Origin: Nocardioides marmoribigeumensis
GTDB taxonomy: Bacteria; Actinomycetota; Actinomycetes; Propionibacteriales; Nocardioidaceae
Reading direction: 5' to 3'
NCBI RefSeq assembly: GCF_031458325.1
Contig: NZ_JAVDYG010000001.1
Span: 3,286,001 to 3,350,000 of the forward strand
Length of the DNA stretch: 64,000 nucleotides
This document shows, in pieces, positions 16,049 to 24,109 of the stretch. Under the pieces are notes generated by a model that had not been told where the DNA came from, did no database searches, and was given only the letters and a program-made list of their open reading frames with translations. Positions within the stretch are counted from its first letter, which is position 1; each line of letters starts with the position of its first letter. The position numbers and the translations under genes are program-made.

Positions 16049-17743
16049 CTAGATCCCGAACGTGTTGCGCGGGTAGGTCGCGTCCACGTCGGTGATCACG
16101 TTGACCAGGTAGGGGACGCCCGCGTCGAAGGCACGGTCGAGGGCCGGCCCGATCTGCTCGGGGTCGGTCACCATCTCGCCCGCACCGCCGAGGGCGGTGA
16201 CCACCTGGTCGTAGCGGGTGCGGGGCGCGAGGTCGGCGATCACGTCGTAGCCGTAGAGCATCTGCATCGGGCCCTTCTCCAGCGCCCAGGCGGCGTTGTT
16301 GCCCATCACCATCACGACCGGGAGGTCGTGGCGCACGAGCGTGTCGACGTCCATCAGCGACATGCCGGCGGCGCCGTCGCCGAGCAGCAGGCAGACCTGG
16401 GAGGACGGCCGCGAGACGCGGGCGCCGATCGCCGCGCCGAGGCCCGCGCCGAGGCAGCCGAACGGGCCCGGGTCGAGCCAGCCGCCGGGGCGCTTGGGCT
16501 CGACGAACTTGCCCGCGAACGAGACGAAGTCGCCGCCGTCCCCGATCACGACCGCGTCGTCGGCGAGGCGGGGGAGCAGCTCGCCGTAGATCCGTGCCGG
16601 GTGCACCGGGTCGGCCTCGGCCGAGAGCAGCGCCCGGTCGCGCTCGTTGGCCTGCGCGACGGTGTCCTGCAGCGAGGTGACCCAGGAGGACCAGTCGGGC
16701 GTGCGGAGCTGCTGGGTCAGCGCTTCGTGGATGCCGTCGAGGACCGCGGTGAGGTCGCCGTGCGCCGACGCGGCGAGGTCGGCGTGCCGGCTCACCTGGT
16801 CGGCGGCGTCGGCGAGGTGCACGACCTTGGCGGCCGGCGCACCGTCCTTGCCCCCGAACGAGCCGTAGGACAGGCGGAAGTCCAGGGGGGTGCCGACCAC
16901 CACCACGAGGTCGCTGGTGCCGAGCGCCTGGGACCGGGCCTTGGTGACCAGCAGCGGGTGGCCGCCCGGGACGATCCCGCGCCCCATCCCGTTGGTGACG
17001 GCCGGCAGCCCGGCGCCCTCGACCAGGCGCAGGGCAGCCTCCTCCGCGCCGTCGGCCCACACGTCGCTGCCGACCACCAGGACCGGGCGCTCGGCCCGGG
17101 CCAGCAGCTCGGCGACCTCGGTCAGCGCGTCGGGGTCGGGGTCCGCGCCGCGCGTGGGCTGCGCGTCCGGGCGCACGACCGAGGACGAGCCGAAGAAGGT
17201 GTCCATCGGCACGTCGAGGAAGACCGGGCCACGGTGGCTGGAGCGGGCGAGGGTGAAGGCGCGGTCGACCTCGGTGGCCACCTCGGCGGCGTCGTGGACG
17301 GTGGCGGCGTGCTTGGTCACCGACGCCACCAGCGGCACGTGGTCGAGCTCCTGGAGGCTGCCGGTGCCCCAACGGTTGTCGGGGGCACGGCCGCCGATGA
17401 CCACCAGCGGCGCTCCGCTGAAGCGGGCCTGGGTGATCGGGCTGACGCCGTTGGTGATGCCCGGACCCGCGGTGAGGACGGCCAGGCCCGGCACCCGGGT
17501 GAGCTTGCCGACCGCCTCGGCGGCGAAGACCGCGGTCTGCTCGTGGCGCACGTCGAGCAGCCGCATCGGGGGATCGGCCTTGACCGCGCCGTCGTACATC
17601 GGGAAGACGTGGGCGCCCGAGAGCGTGAACTGGACGTCCACCCCGTGCGCCTGGGCGGCCGCCACGGCATGCGCGCCGCTGTGCGCCTCGACGGCGTCCT
17701 GGGTCTGTCCGGTGGTGTCGCTGGTCACGCTCGCCTCTGACAT
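16049..17743 (-). CDS. thiamine diphosphate enzyme, acetolactate synthase-like
   Basis: A 564-residue member of the acetolactate synthase/benzoylformate decarboxylase superfamily. The N-terminal domain has the cofactor-activating Glu in RHEQTAVFAAEA (near 67); the C-terminal domain has the ThDP motif from GDGAAG to GNNAAW (about 455-484). The central domain is NAD/FAD-fold-like. No small regulatory subunit gene is nearby, and the rest of the branched-chain pathway is absent, so a housekeeping IlvB is unlikely. It is closer in look to proteins named IlvG or IlvX in mycobacteria; related decarboxylases or lyases are alternatives. A TAGGTT hexamer lies six bases before the ATG. Confidence 0.7.
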   Translation of the reverse strand: MSEASVTSDTTGQTQDAVEAHSGAHAVAAAQAHGVDVQFTLSGAHVFPMYDGAVKADPPMRLLDVRHEQTAVFAAEAVGKLTRVPGLAVLTAGPGITNGVSPITQARFSGAPLVVIGGRAPDNRWGTGSLQELDHVPLVASVTKHAATVHDAAEVATEVDRAFTLARSSHRGPVFLDVPMDTFFGSSSVVRPDAQPTRGADPDPDALTEVAELLARAERPVLVVGSDVWADGAEEAALRLVEGAGLPAVTNGMGRGIVPGGHPLLVTKARSQALGTSDLVVVVGTPLDFRLSYGSFGGKDGAPAAKVVHLADAADQVSRHADLAASAHGDLTAVLDGIHEALTQQLRTPDWSSWVTSLQDTVAQANERDRALLSAEADPVHPARIYGELLPRLADDAVVIGDGGDFVSFAGKFVEPKRPGGWLDPGPFGCLGAGLGAAIGARVSRPSSQVCLLLGDGAAGMSLMDVDTLVRHDLPVVMVMGNNAAWALEKGPMQMLYGYDVIADLAPRTRYDQVVTALGGAGEMVTDPEQIGPALDRAFDAGVPYLVNVITDVDATYPRNTFGI

Positions 17744-17749
17744 GAGCGC

Positions 17750-17755
17750 AACCTA
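17750..17755 (-). promoter_or_regulatory. -10 hexamer TAGGTT for leaderless ThDP enzyme gene
   Basis: Minus-strand TAGGTT lies six bases before the ATG at 17743. The divergent pdtaS -10 is only 20 bases away, so the two promoters lie back to back. Confidence 0.45.
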
Positions 17756-17775
17756 CCCGGCGGCCGGCCGTCTCC

Positions 17776-17781
17776 TACGCT
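17776..17781 (+). promoter_or_regulatory. -10 hexamer TACGCT for leaderless pdtaS
   Basis: TACGCT lies six bases before the GTG at 17788, with no Shine-Dalgarno sequence. Confidence 0.45.
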
Positions 17782-17787
17782 GATCAC

Positions 17788-19263
17788 GTGGCAACGGTGA
17801 GCGAGGCGGTGCGGGCGCACACCGACCTCGACGAGAGCGACCTGGCCTGGCTCTCGTTGCTGCTCGGTGACTGGCAGGTCGTCGCCGACCTGGCCTTCGC
17901 CGACCTGGTGCTCTGGCTGCCCGACAAGGACGGCGACGGGTGGTGGGCGGGCGCCCAGATGCGACCGACCACCGGCCCCACGGCGTACGTCGACGACGTC
18001 GTCGGCTCGCACGTGGTCACCGGCGGCCGGCCCATGCTCGAGGAGGCCATGCGCACCGGTCGGGTCGTCCGCGAGGGCAGGCCCGACCTGCGCGACGCGG
18101 TCCCCGTCCGCGTCGAGGCCATCCCGGTCCGGCACGGCGACCGACTCCTCGGGGTGGTCACGCGCACCACCAACCTGCTGGGGGTCCGCACGCCCTCACG
18201 GCTGGAGCTGGCCTACCTCTCCACCGCCGCCGAGCTGACCGCGATGATCGGCGCCGGGCTCTTCCCGTTCCCGGGCGGCGGCAGCACCTCGGGAGAGGGG
18301 GCCCGCGTCGGGGACGGGTTCGTGAGGCTGACCGCGGCCGGCCGGGTGTCCTACGCCAGCCCCAACGCCCTGTCGGTGTTCCGCAGGCTCGGGCTCACCA
18401 CCGACCTCGCCGGGCTCGACCTCGCCGAGACCACCCGCGCCCTCATCCCGGCCGAGCGGCGGCCCGACGAGGAGACGATCTCGGCGGTGCTGGGCGGGCG
18501 GCGTGCCCGGGAGACCGAGCTGGGCGACGGGACGACCGTGCTCGTGGTGCGCTCGATCCCGCTGCTGGCGCCCGTGACGGGTGGGCCGCCCGAGCACCAG
18601 GGCGCGCTCGTGCTCGTGCGCGACGTGACCGACCTGCGCAGCCGCGACCGCGACCTGATCACCAAGGACGCCACGATCCGCGAGATCCACCACCGCGTGA
18701 AGAACAACCTGCAGACCGTCGCCGCGCTGCTGCGCATCCAGGCCCGGCGGATGACGGTGCCCGAGGCCCGGGCGGCGCTGGAGGAGGCGACGCGCCGGGT
18801 GGGCTCGATCGCGCTCGTGCACGAGACGCTGAGCCACTCCCTGGAGGAGTCGGTGGAGTTCGACGAGGTCGCCACGGGACTGGCCCAGGCGCTGGCCGAC
18901 GTGTTCTCCACCGACGGCTCGGTCGAGGTCGTGCAGGAGGGCAGCTTCGGCACGATGCCGGCCGAGGCCGCGACCGCGCTCGCGATGGTGCTGACCGAGC
19001 TGCTGCAGAACGCCGCGGAGCACGCCTTCGGCGGCGGGTCGGGTCGGGTGGTGGTGCGCGCGGTCCGTTCCGGTGCCCACCTGGTGGTCGAGGTGTGCGA
19101 CGACGGTGCGGGGCTGCCCGCGGGCCTGCCGCCCGAGAGCACCAGCCTGGGGCTGTCCATCGTGCGCACGCTGGTGGAGACCGAGCTGCGGGGGACCTTC
19201 GCGCTGGGTCCCGGCGACCCGCGGGGGACGGTCGCCCGGGTCGAGGCCGACCTGCCGTCCTGA
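17788..19263 (+). CDS. pdtaS: PdtaS-like sensor histidine kinase
   Basis: A 491-residue soluble histidine kinase of the HisKA_2 type. The N-terminal half looks like a GAF domain (about 10-150) followed by a PAS-like region (about 175-285). The phosphoacceptor segment is EIHHRVKNNLQTVAALLRIQ (about 301-320), diagnostic for HisKA_2. The ATPase part has the N box ELLQNAAEHAFGG (near 414) and a G box with DDGAGLP. In mycobacteria the homologue signals to PdtaR, an RNA-binding antiterminator; no such partner is in this window. There is no membrane segment, so it senses a cytoplasmic signal. It faces the acetyltransferase gene two bases away. The position near sigR and whiB1 matches mycobacterial order. 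Confidence 0.88.
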   Translation: MATVSEAVRAHTDLDESDLAWLSLLLGDWQVVADLAFADLVLWLPDKDGDGWWAGAQMRPTTGPTAYVDDVVGSHVVTGGRPMLEEAMRTGRVVREGRPDLRDAVPVRVEAIPVRHGDRLLGVVTRTTNLLGVRTPSRLELAYLSTAAELTAMIGAGLFPFPGGGSTSGEGARVGDGFVRLTAAGRVSYASPNALSVFRRLGLTTDLAGLDLAETTRALIPAERRPDEETISAVLGGRRARETELGDGTTVLVVRSIPLLAPVTGGPPEHQGALVLVRDVTDLRSRDRDLITKDATIREIHHRVKNNLQTVAALLRIQARRMTVPEARAALEEATRRVGSIALVHETLSHSLEESVEFDEVATGLAQALADVFSTDGSVEVVQEGSFGTMPAEAATALAMVLTELLQNAAEHAFGGGSGRVVVRAVRSGAHLVVEVCDDGAGLPAGLPPESTSLGLSIVRTLVETELRGTFALGPGDPRGTVARVEADLPS

Positions 19264-19265
19264 CC

Positions 19266-19766
19266 TCACAGCTCCCGGGTCATGAACGTGCTGAACGCGC
19301 TCTCGGCGTACGCCCCGAACGGGCCGCACTCGCCGAACCCCTCCGAGGCGTAGAGCGCCCGGGCCGGGCCGAACTCCGGCTGGGGCCCGGTCTCCAGGCT
19401 GACCCGGTGCAGTCCGCGGGCACGGGCCTCGTCGAGCAGGTGGCGCAGCAGCCGCCGCGCCAGACCGGCCCGGCGCAGGTCGCTGCGGGTGTGCATCGAC
19501 TTGAGCTCGCCGTGGCCCTCGCCGAGATCGGCGAGCGCACCGATGGCGAGCAGGAGCCCGCCACGGCGGACCGAGAAGAACGCCACCGAGGGCCGGCACA
19601 GGCCCTCGAGGTCGAGGGCGTGGACGTCCTCGGGCGGCGACAGCGAGCGCATCAGTGCCAGGTGGTCCTCCAGGAGGGCGACCACGTCGGGGGTCCGTGG
19701 GTCGTCCGGGGCGAACCTCGGAGCAACGTCGAGCACCCCCTCCGACGGGTCGAAGGGGGTGCTCAC
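19266..19766 (-). CDS. GNAT-family N-acetyltransferase
   Basis: A 166-residue GNAT protein. The acetyl-CoA site is RRAGLARRLLRHLLDEARARG (about 99-119), matching the RxxGxG/A pattern, preceded by GELKSMHTRSDL and followed by SLETGPQPEFGPARALYASEGF, the usual beta5 and alpha4 elements. Substrate unknown. The GTG at 19766 has no clear ribosome site. It is oriented with whiB1 but separated from it by 39 bases, and is convergent with pdtaS. Confidence 0.82.
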   Translation of the reverse strand: MSTPFDPSEGVLDVAPRFAPDDPRTPDVVALLEDHLALMRSLSPPEDVHALDLEGLCRPSVAFFSVRRGGLLLAIGALADLGEGHGELKSMHTRSDLRRAGLARRLLRHLLDEARARGLHRVSLETGPQPEFGPARALYASEGFGECGPFGAYAESAFSTFMTREL

Positions 19767-19805
19767 TGCTGAGGGTGGGGGTAGGGGTGTGTGGTGCGGC
19801 GGGTC

Positions 19806-20060
19806 TCAGACCCCGGCGCGCACACGGGCACGGGCGTTGCGGCGCTTGAGCGCCCGGCGCTCGTCCTCGCTCAGCCCGCCCCAGACACCGTGGTCCTGGC
19901 CGGCTTCCAAGGCCCAGGCGAGACACTGCTCGCGGACCTCGCACCGTCGGCACACCTGCTTGGCCTCCTCGATCTGGAGGATGGCCGGGCCGGAATTACC
20001 GATGGGGAAGAAAAGCTCCGGGTCCTCGTCAAGACACGCGGACCGGTGACGCCAATCCAT
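19806..20060 (-). CDS. whiB1: WhiB1-like iron-sulfur regulator
   Basis: An 84-residue WhiB protein. Four cysteines at 9, 37, 40 and 46 (C-x27-CxxC-x5-C) bind a 4Fe-4S cluster; GVWGGLSEDER (58-68) is the family turn motif and the basic tail KRRNARARVR is the DNA-contacting part. The overall sequence fits WhiB1, an essential, nitric-oxide-sensitive regulator that binds the primary sigma factor in mycobacteria. The ATG at 20060 is preceded by AAGGAG at a nine-base distance; the long upstream open frame has no WhiB similarity. The 264-bp upstream region holds a conspicuous inverted repeat. Confidence 0.93.
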   Translation of the reverse strand: MDWRHRSACLDEDPELFFPIGNSGPAILQIEEAKQVCRRCEVREQCLAWALEAGQDHGVWGGLSEDERRALKRRNARARVRAGV

Positions 20061-20324
20061 GGCGGGAAGCTCCTTAGCTCGACTGCGTGCGGGCGGCCAC
20101 GGGGATCTCCCACGCTGCCCGACTGTTCTTGCACGAATCCCGTTGTGATCTGCAAGAAAACAACCGACTGCGCTTGATCGCGTCATGTCGGTTGTCGATT
20201 TCGAATGAGATCGTTCAAGTTCTGACACGCCCATGGTGTCAATCAAGCCGGACCCACACAAGGGGCGCGCCCGGTCTGTTTGATCACACGGATGGCCAGG
20301 TCCTGGGCCCGTAGGCTCGTGACC
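20061..20324. promoter_or_regulatory. whiB1 upstream region with inverted repeat
   Basis: This 264-bp divergent region is clearly lower in GC than its neighbours. ACAACCGAC (20160-20168) and GTCGGTTGT (20187-20195) are perfect 9-bp arms separated by 18 bases, about 100-135 bases before the whiB1 start. It could be an operator for a dimeric regulator or a hairpin in the whiB1 leader. A TGTGATCTGCA sequence next to it (20144-20154) has one half of a CRP-type site only. Confidence 0.55.
20312..20317 (+). promoter_or_regulatory. -10 hexamer TAGGCT for leaderless membrane-protein gene
   Basis: TAGGCT lies seven bases before the GTG at 20325. It argues against the earlier in-frame starts at 20280 and 20319. 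Confidence 0.45.
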
Positions 20325-20765
20325 GTGCCTGGAGACCAACGTCCGACCACCCCGGAAGATTCCCAGCTCGCCCCTCGAGCTGTGCCGCCGCCGCTCTCGG
20401 TGGCGGTCTCGCTGACCTTCCTCGAGGTCTTCGCGCTGGTGCTCCAGGGCCTCTCGCTGCTGCCCAGCCTCTCCGGCGAGCGCATGGCGATGGGGGTCAC
20501 CTCGGTCGCGTTCTTCCTGCTGTACGGCGCCGCGCTGGGCTGGTGCGCCTGGAACCTGCGCCGGCGGCGCTCGTGGGCCCGGTCGCCGGTCGTGCTGGCC
20601 CAGCTCATCCAGGTGCTCACCGCCACCAGCTTCTGGGGCGGAGGCACGACCTACGTCGCCGTCGCCCTGATCCTGGTCGGGGTGGTCGTGCTCGCCGGCA
20701 TCTTCCACCCCGACTCGATCGCCGCCCTGGCCGCCGCCGACACCGAGGACGCCCGCGACCGGTGA
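20325..20765 (+). CDS. four-helix membrane protein of unknown function
   Basis: A 146-residue protein with a short Pro/Gln-rich cytoplasmic start and about four hydrophobic segments: SVAVSLTFLEVFALVLQGLS, then MGVTSVAFFLLYGAALGWC, an Arg-rich loop (NLRRRRSW), PVVLAQLIQVLTATSFWG and YVAVALILVGVVVLAGIF. I do not recognise a named family. The GTG at 20325 is chosen for the -10 hexamer seven bases upstream. It is convergent with sigF, ten bases apart, and divergent from whiB1. Confidence 0.7.
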   Translation: MPGDQRPTTPEDSQLAPRAVPPPLSVAVSLTFLEVFALVLQGLSLLPSLSGERMAMGVTSVAFFLLYGAALGWCAWNLRRRRSWARSPVVLAQLIQVLTATSFWGGGTTYVAVALILVGVVVLAGIFHPDSIAALAAADTEDARDR

Positions 20766-20774
20766 ACCCGACCG

Positions 20775-21575
20775 TCAGGCCGGCTGGTTCTCCTCGAGCT
20801 TGGCGCGCAGGTCCGACAGCGTGCGGCTGAGCAGCCGGCTGACGTGCATCTGCGAGATCCCGAGCTCCTCGGCGATCTGCGACTGGGTCATGTTGCGGAA
20901 GAACCGCAGCAGCAGGATGCGCTTGGAGCGGGCGTCGAGCGCGTCGAGCAGGGGCTTGACCGTCTCCCGGTCGACCACCGCGTTGAGCGCGTCGTCGTAG
21001 TCGCCGAGCTGCTCGATGACCGCCCCGACCTCACCGGCGGGGTCGGGGGCGTCGAGGCTGAGGGGGCTGTAGGCGTTGGCCGACTCCAGGCCCTCGAGGA
21101 TCTCCTCCTGGCTCATCCCGACCTTGGCGGCGAGCTCGGCGACCGTGGGGGAGCGGCCGAGCTCCTGGCCGAGGTCGGAGACCGCCTGGCTGATCACCGA
21201 CTGGATCTCCTGCAGGCGACGCGGCACCCGGATGGTCCAGCCGCGGTCACGGAAGTGGCGCTTGATCTCGCCCACGATCGTCGGCGTGGCGTAGGTGGAG
21301 AACGCCACCCCGCGCTCCAGGTCGAAGCGGTCGATCGCCTTGATCAGCCCGATGGTCGCCACCTGCACGAGGTCCTCGTGGGGCTCGCCGCGGTTGCCGA
21401 AGCGTCGCGCGAGGTACTCCGCCAGCGGCAGGTGCAGCTCGACCAGGGCGTTGCGGGCCACCTCCTTGGCGACCTCGTCGTCGGTGCCCATGCGGGCGAA
21501 GAGCTCGGCGGTCCGCTGGTGGAGGTCCGGACCCTCGTCCCCGAGGTCCGTGGTCTCGTCGGTCTGGCTCGTCAC
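20775..21575 (-). CDS. sigF: SigF/SigB-type alternative sigma factor
   Basis: A 266-residue group 3 sigma factor. Region 2 is seen in EDLVQVATIGLIKAIDRFD (about 70-88) and AFSTYATPTIVGEIKRHFRD with the RGWTIRVPRRL extension; region 3 in ELGRSPTVAELAAKVGMS; region 4 in RSKRILLLRFFRNMTQSQIAEELGISQMHVSRLL (about 216-249). It probably directs stress or developmental genes. The GTG at 21575 overlaps the stop of the anti-sigma gene (GTGA), the usual rsbW-sigF arrangement. No anti-anti-sigma gene is next to it. Confidence 0.9.
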   Translation of the reverse strand: MTSQTDETTDLGDEGPDLHQRTAELFARMGTDDEVAKEVARNALVELHLPLAEYLARRFGNRGEPHEDLVQVATIGLIKAIDRFDLERGVAFSTYATPTIVGEIKRHFRDRGWTIRVPRRLQEIQSVISQAVSDLGQELGRSPTVAELAAKVGMSQEEILEGLESANAYSPLSLDAPDPAGEVGAVIEQLGDYDDALNAVVDRETVKPLLDALDARSKRILLLRFFRNMTQSQIAEELGISQMHVSRLLSRTLSDLRAKLEENQPA

Positions 21576-21958
21576 GGGTGGCGGCCCACCGATCGCGAGA
21601 GCCGGATGACCAGTCGGTCGCCCTCGACGTCCGCGCGCAGCGAGGTGGTCAGCGCCGAGAGCACCGTCCAGGCGAAACCCTGCTGGGACGGCGCGACGGG
21701 CGCGTCGCACGGAGCGCTGACCTGCACGGTGATGGTGGCCTCGCCGAGCCAGAACGCGCACTCGAGGTCGGCGCCCTCGCGCGCCTGCGTGATGAGCAGG
21801 GCGCAGGCCTCGTCGACGGCGATGCGGAGGTCCTCGATGTCGTCGAGGGTGAAGTTGACCCGCGCGGCCAGTCCGGAGGTGGCGGTGCGCAGCACCGCGA
21901 GGAACGAGCTGTCGGCCGGCAGGCGCAGCGTCGCGTGGGGGAGGGTGTCGGTCAGCAA
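21572..21958 (-). CDS. RsbW-like anti-sigma factor (ATPase fold)
   Basis: A 128-residue GHKL-type ATP-binding protein expected to hold the coupled sigma factor inactive and to phosphorylate an anti-anti-sigma partner. The N box is seen in DIEDLRIAVDEACALLI (about 40-56); the G boxes are weak, which is usual for this group in actinobacteria. The start is a TTG at 21958, preceded by AGGGGG at a rather long distance, so the exact start is less certain. It lies upstream of sigF in the same transcript. Confidence 0.82.
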   Translation of the reverse strand: MLTDTLPHATLRLPADSSFLAVLRTATSGLAARVNFTLDDIEDLRIAVDEACALLITQAREGADLECAFWLGEATITVQVSAPCDAPVAPSQQGFAWTVLSALTTSLRADVEGDRLVIRLSRSVGRHP

Positions 21959-22004
21959 GGCAGGTGGCCCCCTGGTGAGGTCTGGAGACTGGTCCGGACG
22001 CGGA

Positions 22005-22035
22005 CCGAGGGACCGGCGTGCTGCCGGTCCCTCGG
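22005..22035 (-). terminator. sodN terminator
   Basis: CCGAGGGACCGGC and GCCGGTCCCTCGG pair perfectly over 13 bp with a five-base loop, starting 11 bases after the sodN stop. Confidence 0.75.
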
Positions 22036-22046
22036 CGCGAAGTGGC

Positions 22047-22448
22047 TCAGCCCTTCTTGGTCTCGGCGAAGATCTCGGCGATCTCGTCGATCTTGGCCAG
22101 CAGGTCGTCGGCGACGGAGGCGTCCATGGAGCCCTTGGTGCCGGTCGCGCCGGCGAGCTTGGTGGCCTCGTTGAACAGCGTGTGGAGCTGGGGGTACTTC
22201 TCGAAGTGCGGGGGCTTGAAGTAGTCGGTCCACAGCACCCAGAGGTGGTGCTTGACCAGCTCGGAGCGCTGCTCCTTGATGATCACCGCGCGCGTGCGGA
22301 AGTCGGGGTCGTCGTTGTCGGCCAGCTTGCCGATGATCGCCTTGATCGACTCGGCCTCGATGCGGGCCTGGGCGGGGTCGTAGACACCGCAGGGGAGGTC
22401 GCAGTGAGCGTGCACGTCGAGGGTGCGGGCGAAGATCCGCGAGAGCAT
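22047..22448 (-). CDS. sodN: nickel superoxide dismutase
   Basis: Cytoplasmic enzyme that converts superoxide to hydrogen peroxide and oxygen. The 133-residue precursor has a 14-residue leader (ends DVHA) before the nickel hook HCDLPCGVY; after cleavage His1, Cys2 and Cys6 of the mature chain bind nickel. The rest matches the four-helix fold (KEQRSELVKHHLWVLWTDYFKPPHF). The ribosome site GAAGGGA precedes the ATG, and a TAGTGT hexamer (22504-22509, minus) could be the -10. The divergent neighbour encodes the matching leader peptidase. Confidence 0.96.
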   Translation of the reverse strand: MLSRIFARTLDVHAHCDLPCGVYDPAQARIEAESIKAIIGKLADNDDPDFRTRAVIIKEQRSELVKHHLWVLWTDYFKPPHFEKYPQLHTLFNEATKLAGATGTKGSMDASVADDLLAKIDEIAEIFAETKKG

Positions 22449-22582
22449 TCGGGGTCCCTTCGGTCGGGGTGTCTGGAGCAGGGTCAGGTCATGCTGTCCT
22501 GCGACACTACTCCGATGGTCGAGACGCCGGTACGCCTCCCCGCGCGCCTGCCGGGCACCTCACCCCAAGGGAGGGAACGACC

Positions 22583-22882
22583 GTGATCCGGCTCGGTCTG
22601 GCGCGGGTGCACGGCCGGTCGATGGAGCCCACCCTCCGCGCCGGCGACCTGCTCGTCGTGGCGCACGGTCTGCGCCCGCGCAGGGGCGGACTGGCCGTCG
22701 TACGCCTGCCGGACGGGACGGTCGCGGTCAAGCGCGCGACCTCCCACGGCCAGGACGGCTGGTGGGTCGAGCGGGACAACGTCGCGACGGGCGTCGACTC
22801 CTGGTCCGTGGGCGCGATCCCTGACCACGATGTGGTCGGTCGCGTGCTCGTGCGCCTCCCCCGAAGGGCTGTGGGAGACTGA
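22583..22882 (+). CDS. sodX: nickel SOD maturation peptidase SodX
   Basis: A 99-residue S26-family peptidase predicted to remove the SodN leader so that the new N-terminal His can bind nickel. The catalytic Ser lies in GRSMEPTL (Ser13) and the general base Lys in GTVAVKRAT (Lys50). There is no membrane anchor, in line with cytoplasmic SodN processing. The GTG at 22583 has AAGGGAGG upstream; the frame opens earlier at 22469 but without a ribosome site. It may be cotranscribed with the malic enzyme six bases on. Confidence 0.92.
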   Translation: MIRLGLARVHGRSMEPTLRAGDLLVVAHGLRPRRGGLAVVRLPDGTVAVKRATSHGQDGWWVERDNVATGVDSWSVGAIPDHDVVGRVLVRLPRRAVGD

Positions 22883-22888
22883 TCCGTC

Positions 22889-24100
22889 GTGACCACGCCT
22901 CCCCCCACCGTCGGTGCCGGCGGCCCCGCTGCCGCTCATGCCGGGTCCCCGGTCTTCGACCTGCACCTGCGGGGCAAGATGGAGATCCGCTCCACCGTGC
23001 CCCTCGAGGGCCGCGACGACCTGTCCCTGGCCTACACCCCGGGGGTCGCCGAGGTCTGCGAGGCGATCGCCGCCGACCCGGCCCTGGTCAACGACTACAC
23101 CTGGGTGGCCAACACCGTCGCGGTCGTCACCGACGGCACCGCGGTCCTCGGCCTCGGTGACATCGGTCCCGCCGCCGCCATGCCCGTGATGGAGGGCAAG
23201 GCCGTGCTGTTCAAGCAGTTCGGCGGGGTCGACGCGGTGCCGATCTGCCTCGACACCACCGACACCGACGAGATCGTCGAGACCGTGGCCCGCCTGGCGC
23301 CCAGCTTCGGGGGCATCAACCTCGAGGACATCTCCGCGCCCCGGTGCTTCGAGATCGAGCAGCGGCTCAAGGACCTGCTCGACATCCCCGTGTTCCACGA
23401 CGACCAGCACGGCACCGCGGTCGTCGCCCTCGCCGCCCTCGAGAACGCCCTGCGCCTGACCGGGCGCCTGCACGAGACCACCCGCGTGGTCATCTCGGGG
23501 GCCGGCGCCGCGGGCGTCGCGGTCGCCCGCATCCTGCTGGCCGCCGGGATCAAGGACCTCGCGGTCACCGACCGCCGTGGCATCCTCCACAGCGGCCGGG
23601 CCGACCTCACGCCGGTCAAGGCCGACCTGGCACGCGACACCGCCGACCTCACCGGTCGCCAGGGCACCCTGACCGACGCGATGCGCGGCGCCGACGTCTA
23701 CATCGGCGTCTCCGGCGGCACCGTGCCCGAGGAGGTCGTCGCGACGATGGCCCCCGACGCGGTGATCTTCGGGCTGGCCAACCCCACCCCCGAGGTCCAC
23801 CCCGACGTGGCACACCGGTTCGCCCGGGTCGTGGCCACCGGGCGCTCGGACTTCCCCAACCAGATCAACAACGTCCTGGCCTTCCCCGGCATCTTCCGCG
23901 GCGCGTTCGACGTGCGGGCCCGCGCGATCACCGAGGGCATGAAGCTCGCCGCGGCCACCGCGATCGCCGACCTGGTGGGTGAGGACCTGCGCGAGGACTA
24001 CATCGTGCCGTCGCCGTTCGACCCGCGGGTCGGCCCGGCGGTCTCCGCGGCGGTGTCCGAGGCCGCACGCCGCGACGGGGTGGCCCGCACCGCTGGCTAG
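22889..24100 (+). CDS. NAD(P)-dependent malic enzyme
   Basis: Oxidative decarboxylation of malate to pyruvate. The 403-residue short-form enzyme has [12 protein letters not shown] with the catalytic Tyr (near 50), [12 protein letters not shown] with the catalytic Lys (near 105), the metal-binding region [12 protein letters not shown] and [11 protein letters not shown] (about 140-175), and the dinucleotide motif [16 protein letters not shown] (near 205). It lacks the C-terminal phosphotransacetylase-like domain of long malic enzymes. It connects the TCA cycle with pyruvate during growth on fatty acids, which fits the neighbouring genes. Start is the GTG at 22889. The TAG stop is part of the next gene's -10. 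Confidence 0.93.
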   Translation: MTTPPPTVGAGGPAAAHAGSPVFDLHLRGKMEIRSTVPLEGRDDLSLAYTPGVAEVCEAIAADPALVNDYTWVANTVAVVTDGTAVLGLGDIGPAAAMPVMEGKAVLFKQFGGVDAVPICLDTTDTDEIVETVARLAPSFGGINLEDISAPRCFEIEQRLKDLLDIPVFHDDQHGTAVVALAALENALRLTGRLHETTRVVISGAGAAGVAVARILLAAGIKDLAVTDRRGILHSGRADLTPVKADLARDTADLTGRQGTLTDAMRGADVYIGVSGGTVPEEVVATMAPDAVIFGLANPTPEVHPDVAHRFARVVATGRSDFPNQINNVLAFPGIFRGAFDVRARAITEGMKLAAATAIADLVGEDLREDYIVPSPFDPRVGPAVSAAVSEAARRDGVARTAG

Positions 24101-24103
24101 GCT
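24098..24103 (+). promoter_or_regulatory. -10 hexamer TAGGCT for leaderless dehydrogenase gene
   Basis: TAGGCT begins with the TAG stop codon of the malic enzyme gene and lies six bases before the ATG at 24110. Confidence 0.5.
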
Positions 24104-24109
24104 GGCGGG

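Noticed and set aside
16049-17743. Housekeeping acetolactate synthase IlvB
   Set aside because: No ilvN or ilvC nearby and a divergent central region; naming it ilvB would overstate the evidence.
20144-20154. CRP site upstream of whiB1
   Set aside because: Only the TGTGA half is present; the second half does not match.
22875-22880. GAGACT as a leaderless -10 for the malic enzyme gene
   Set aside because: It lacks the conserved TA at the first two positions, and the gene may simply be read from sodX.
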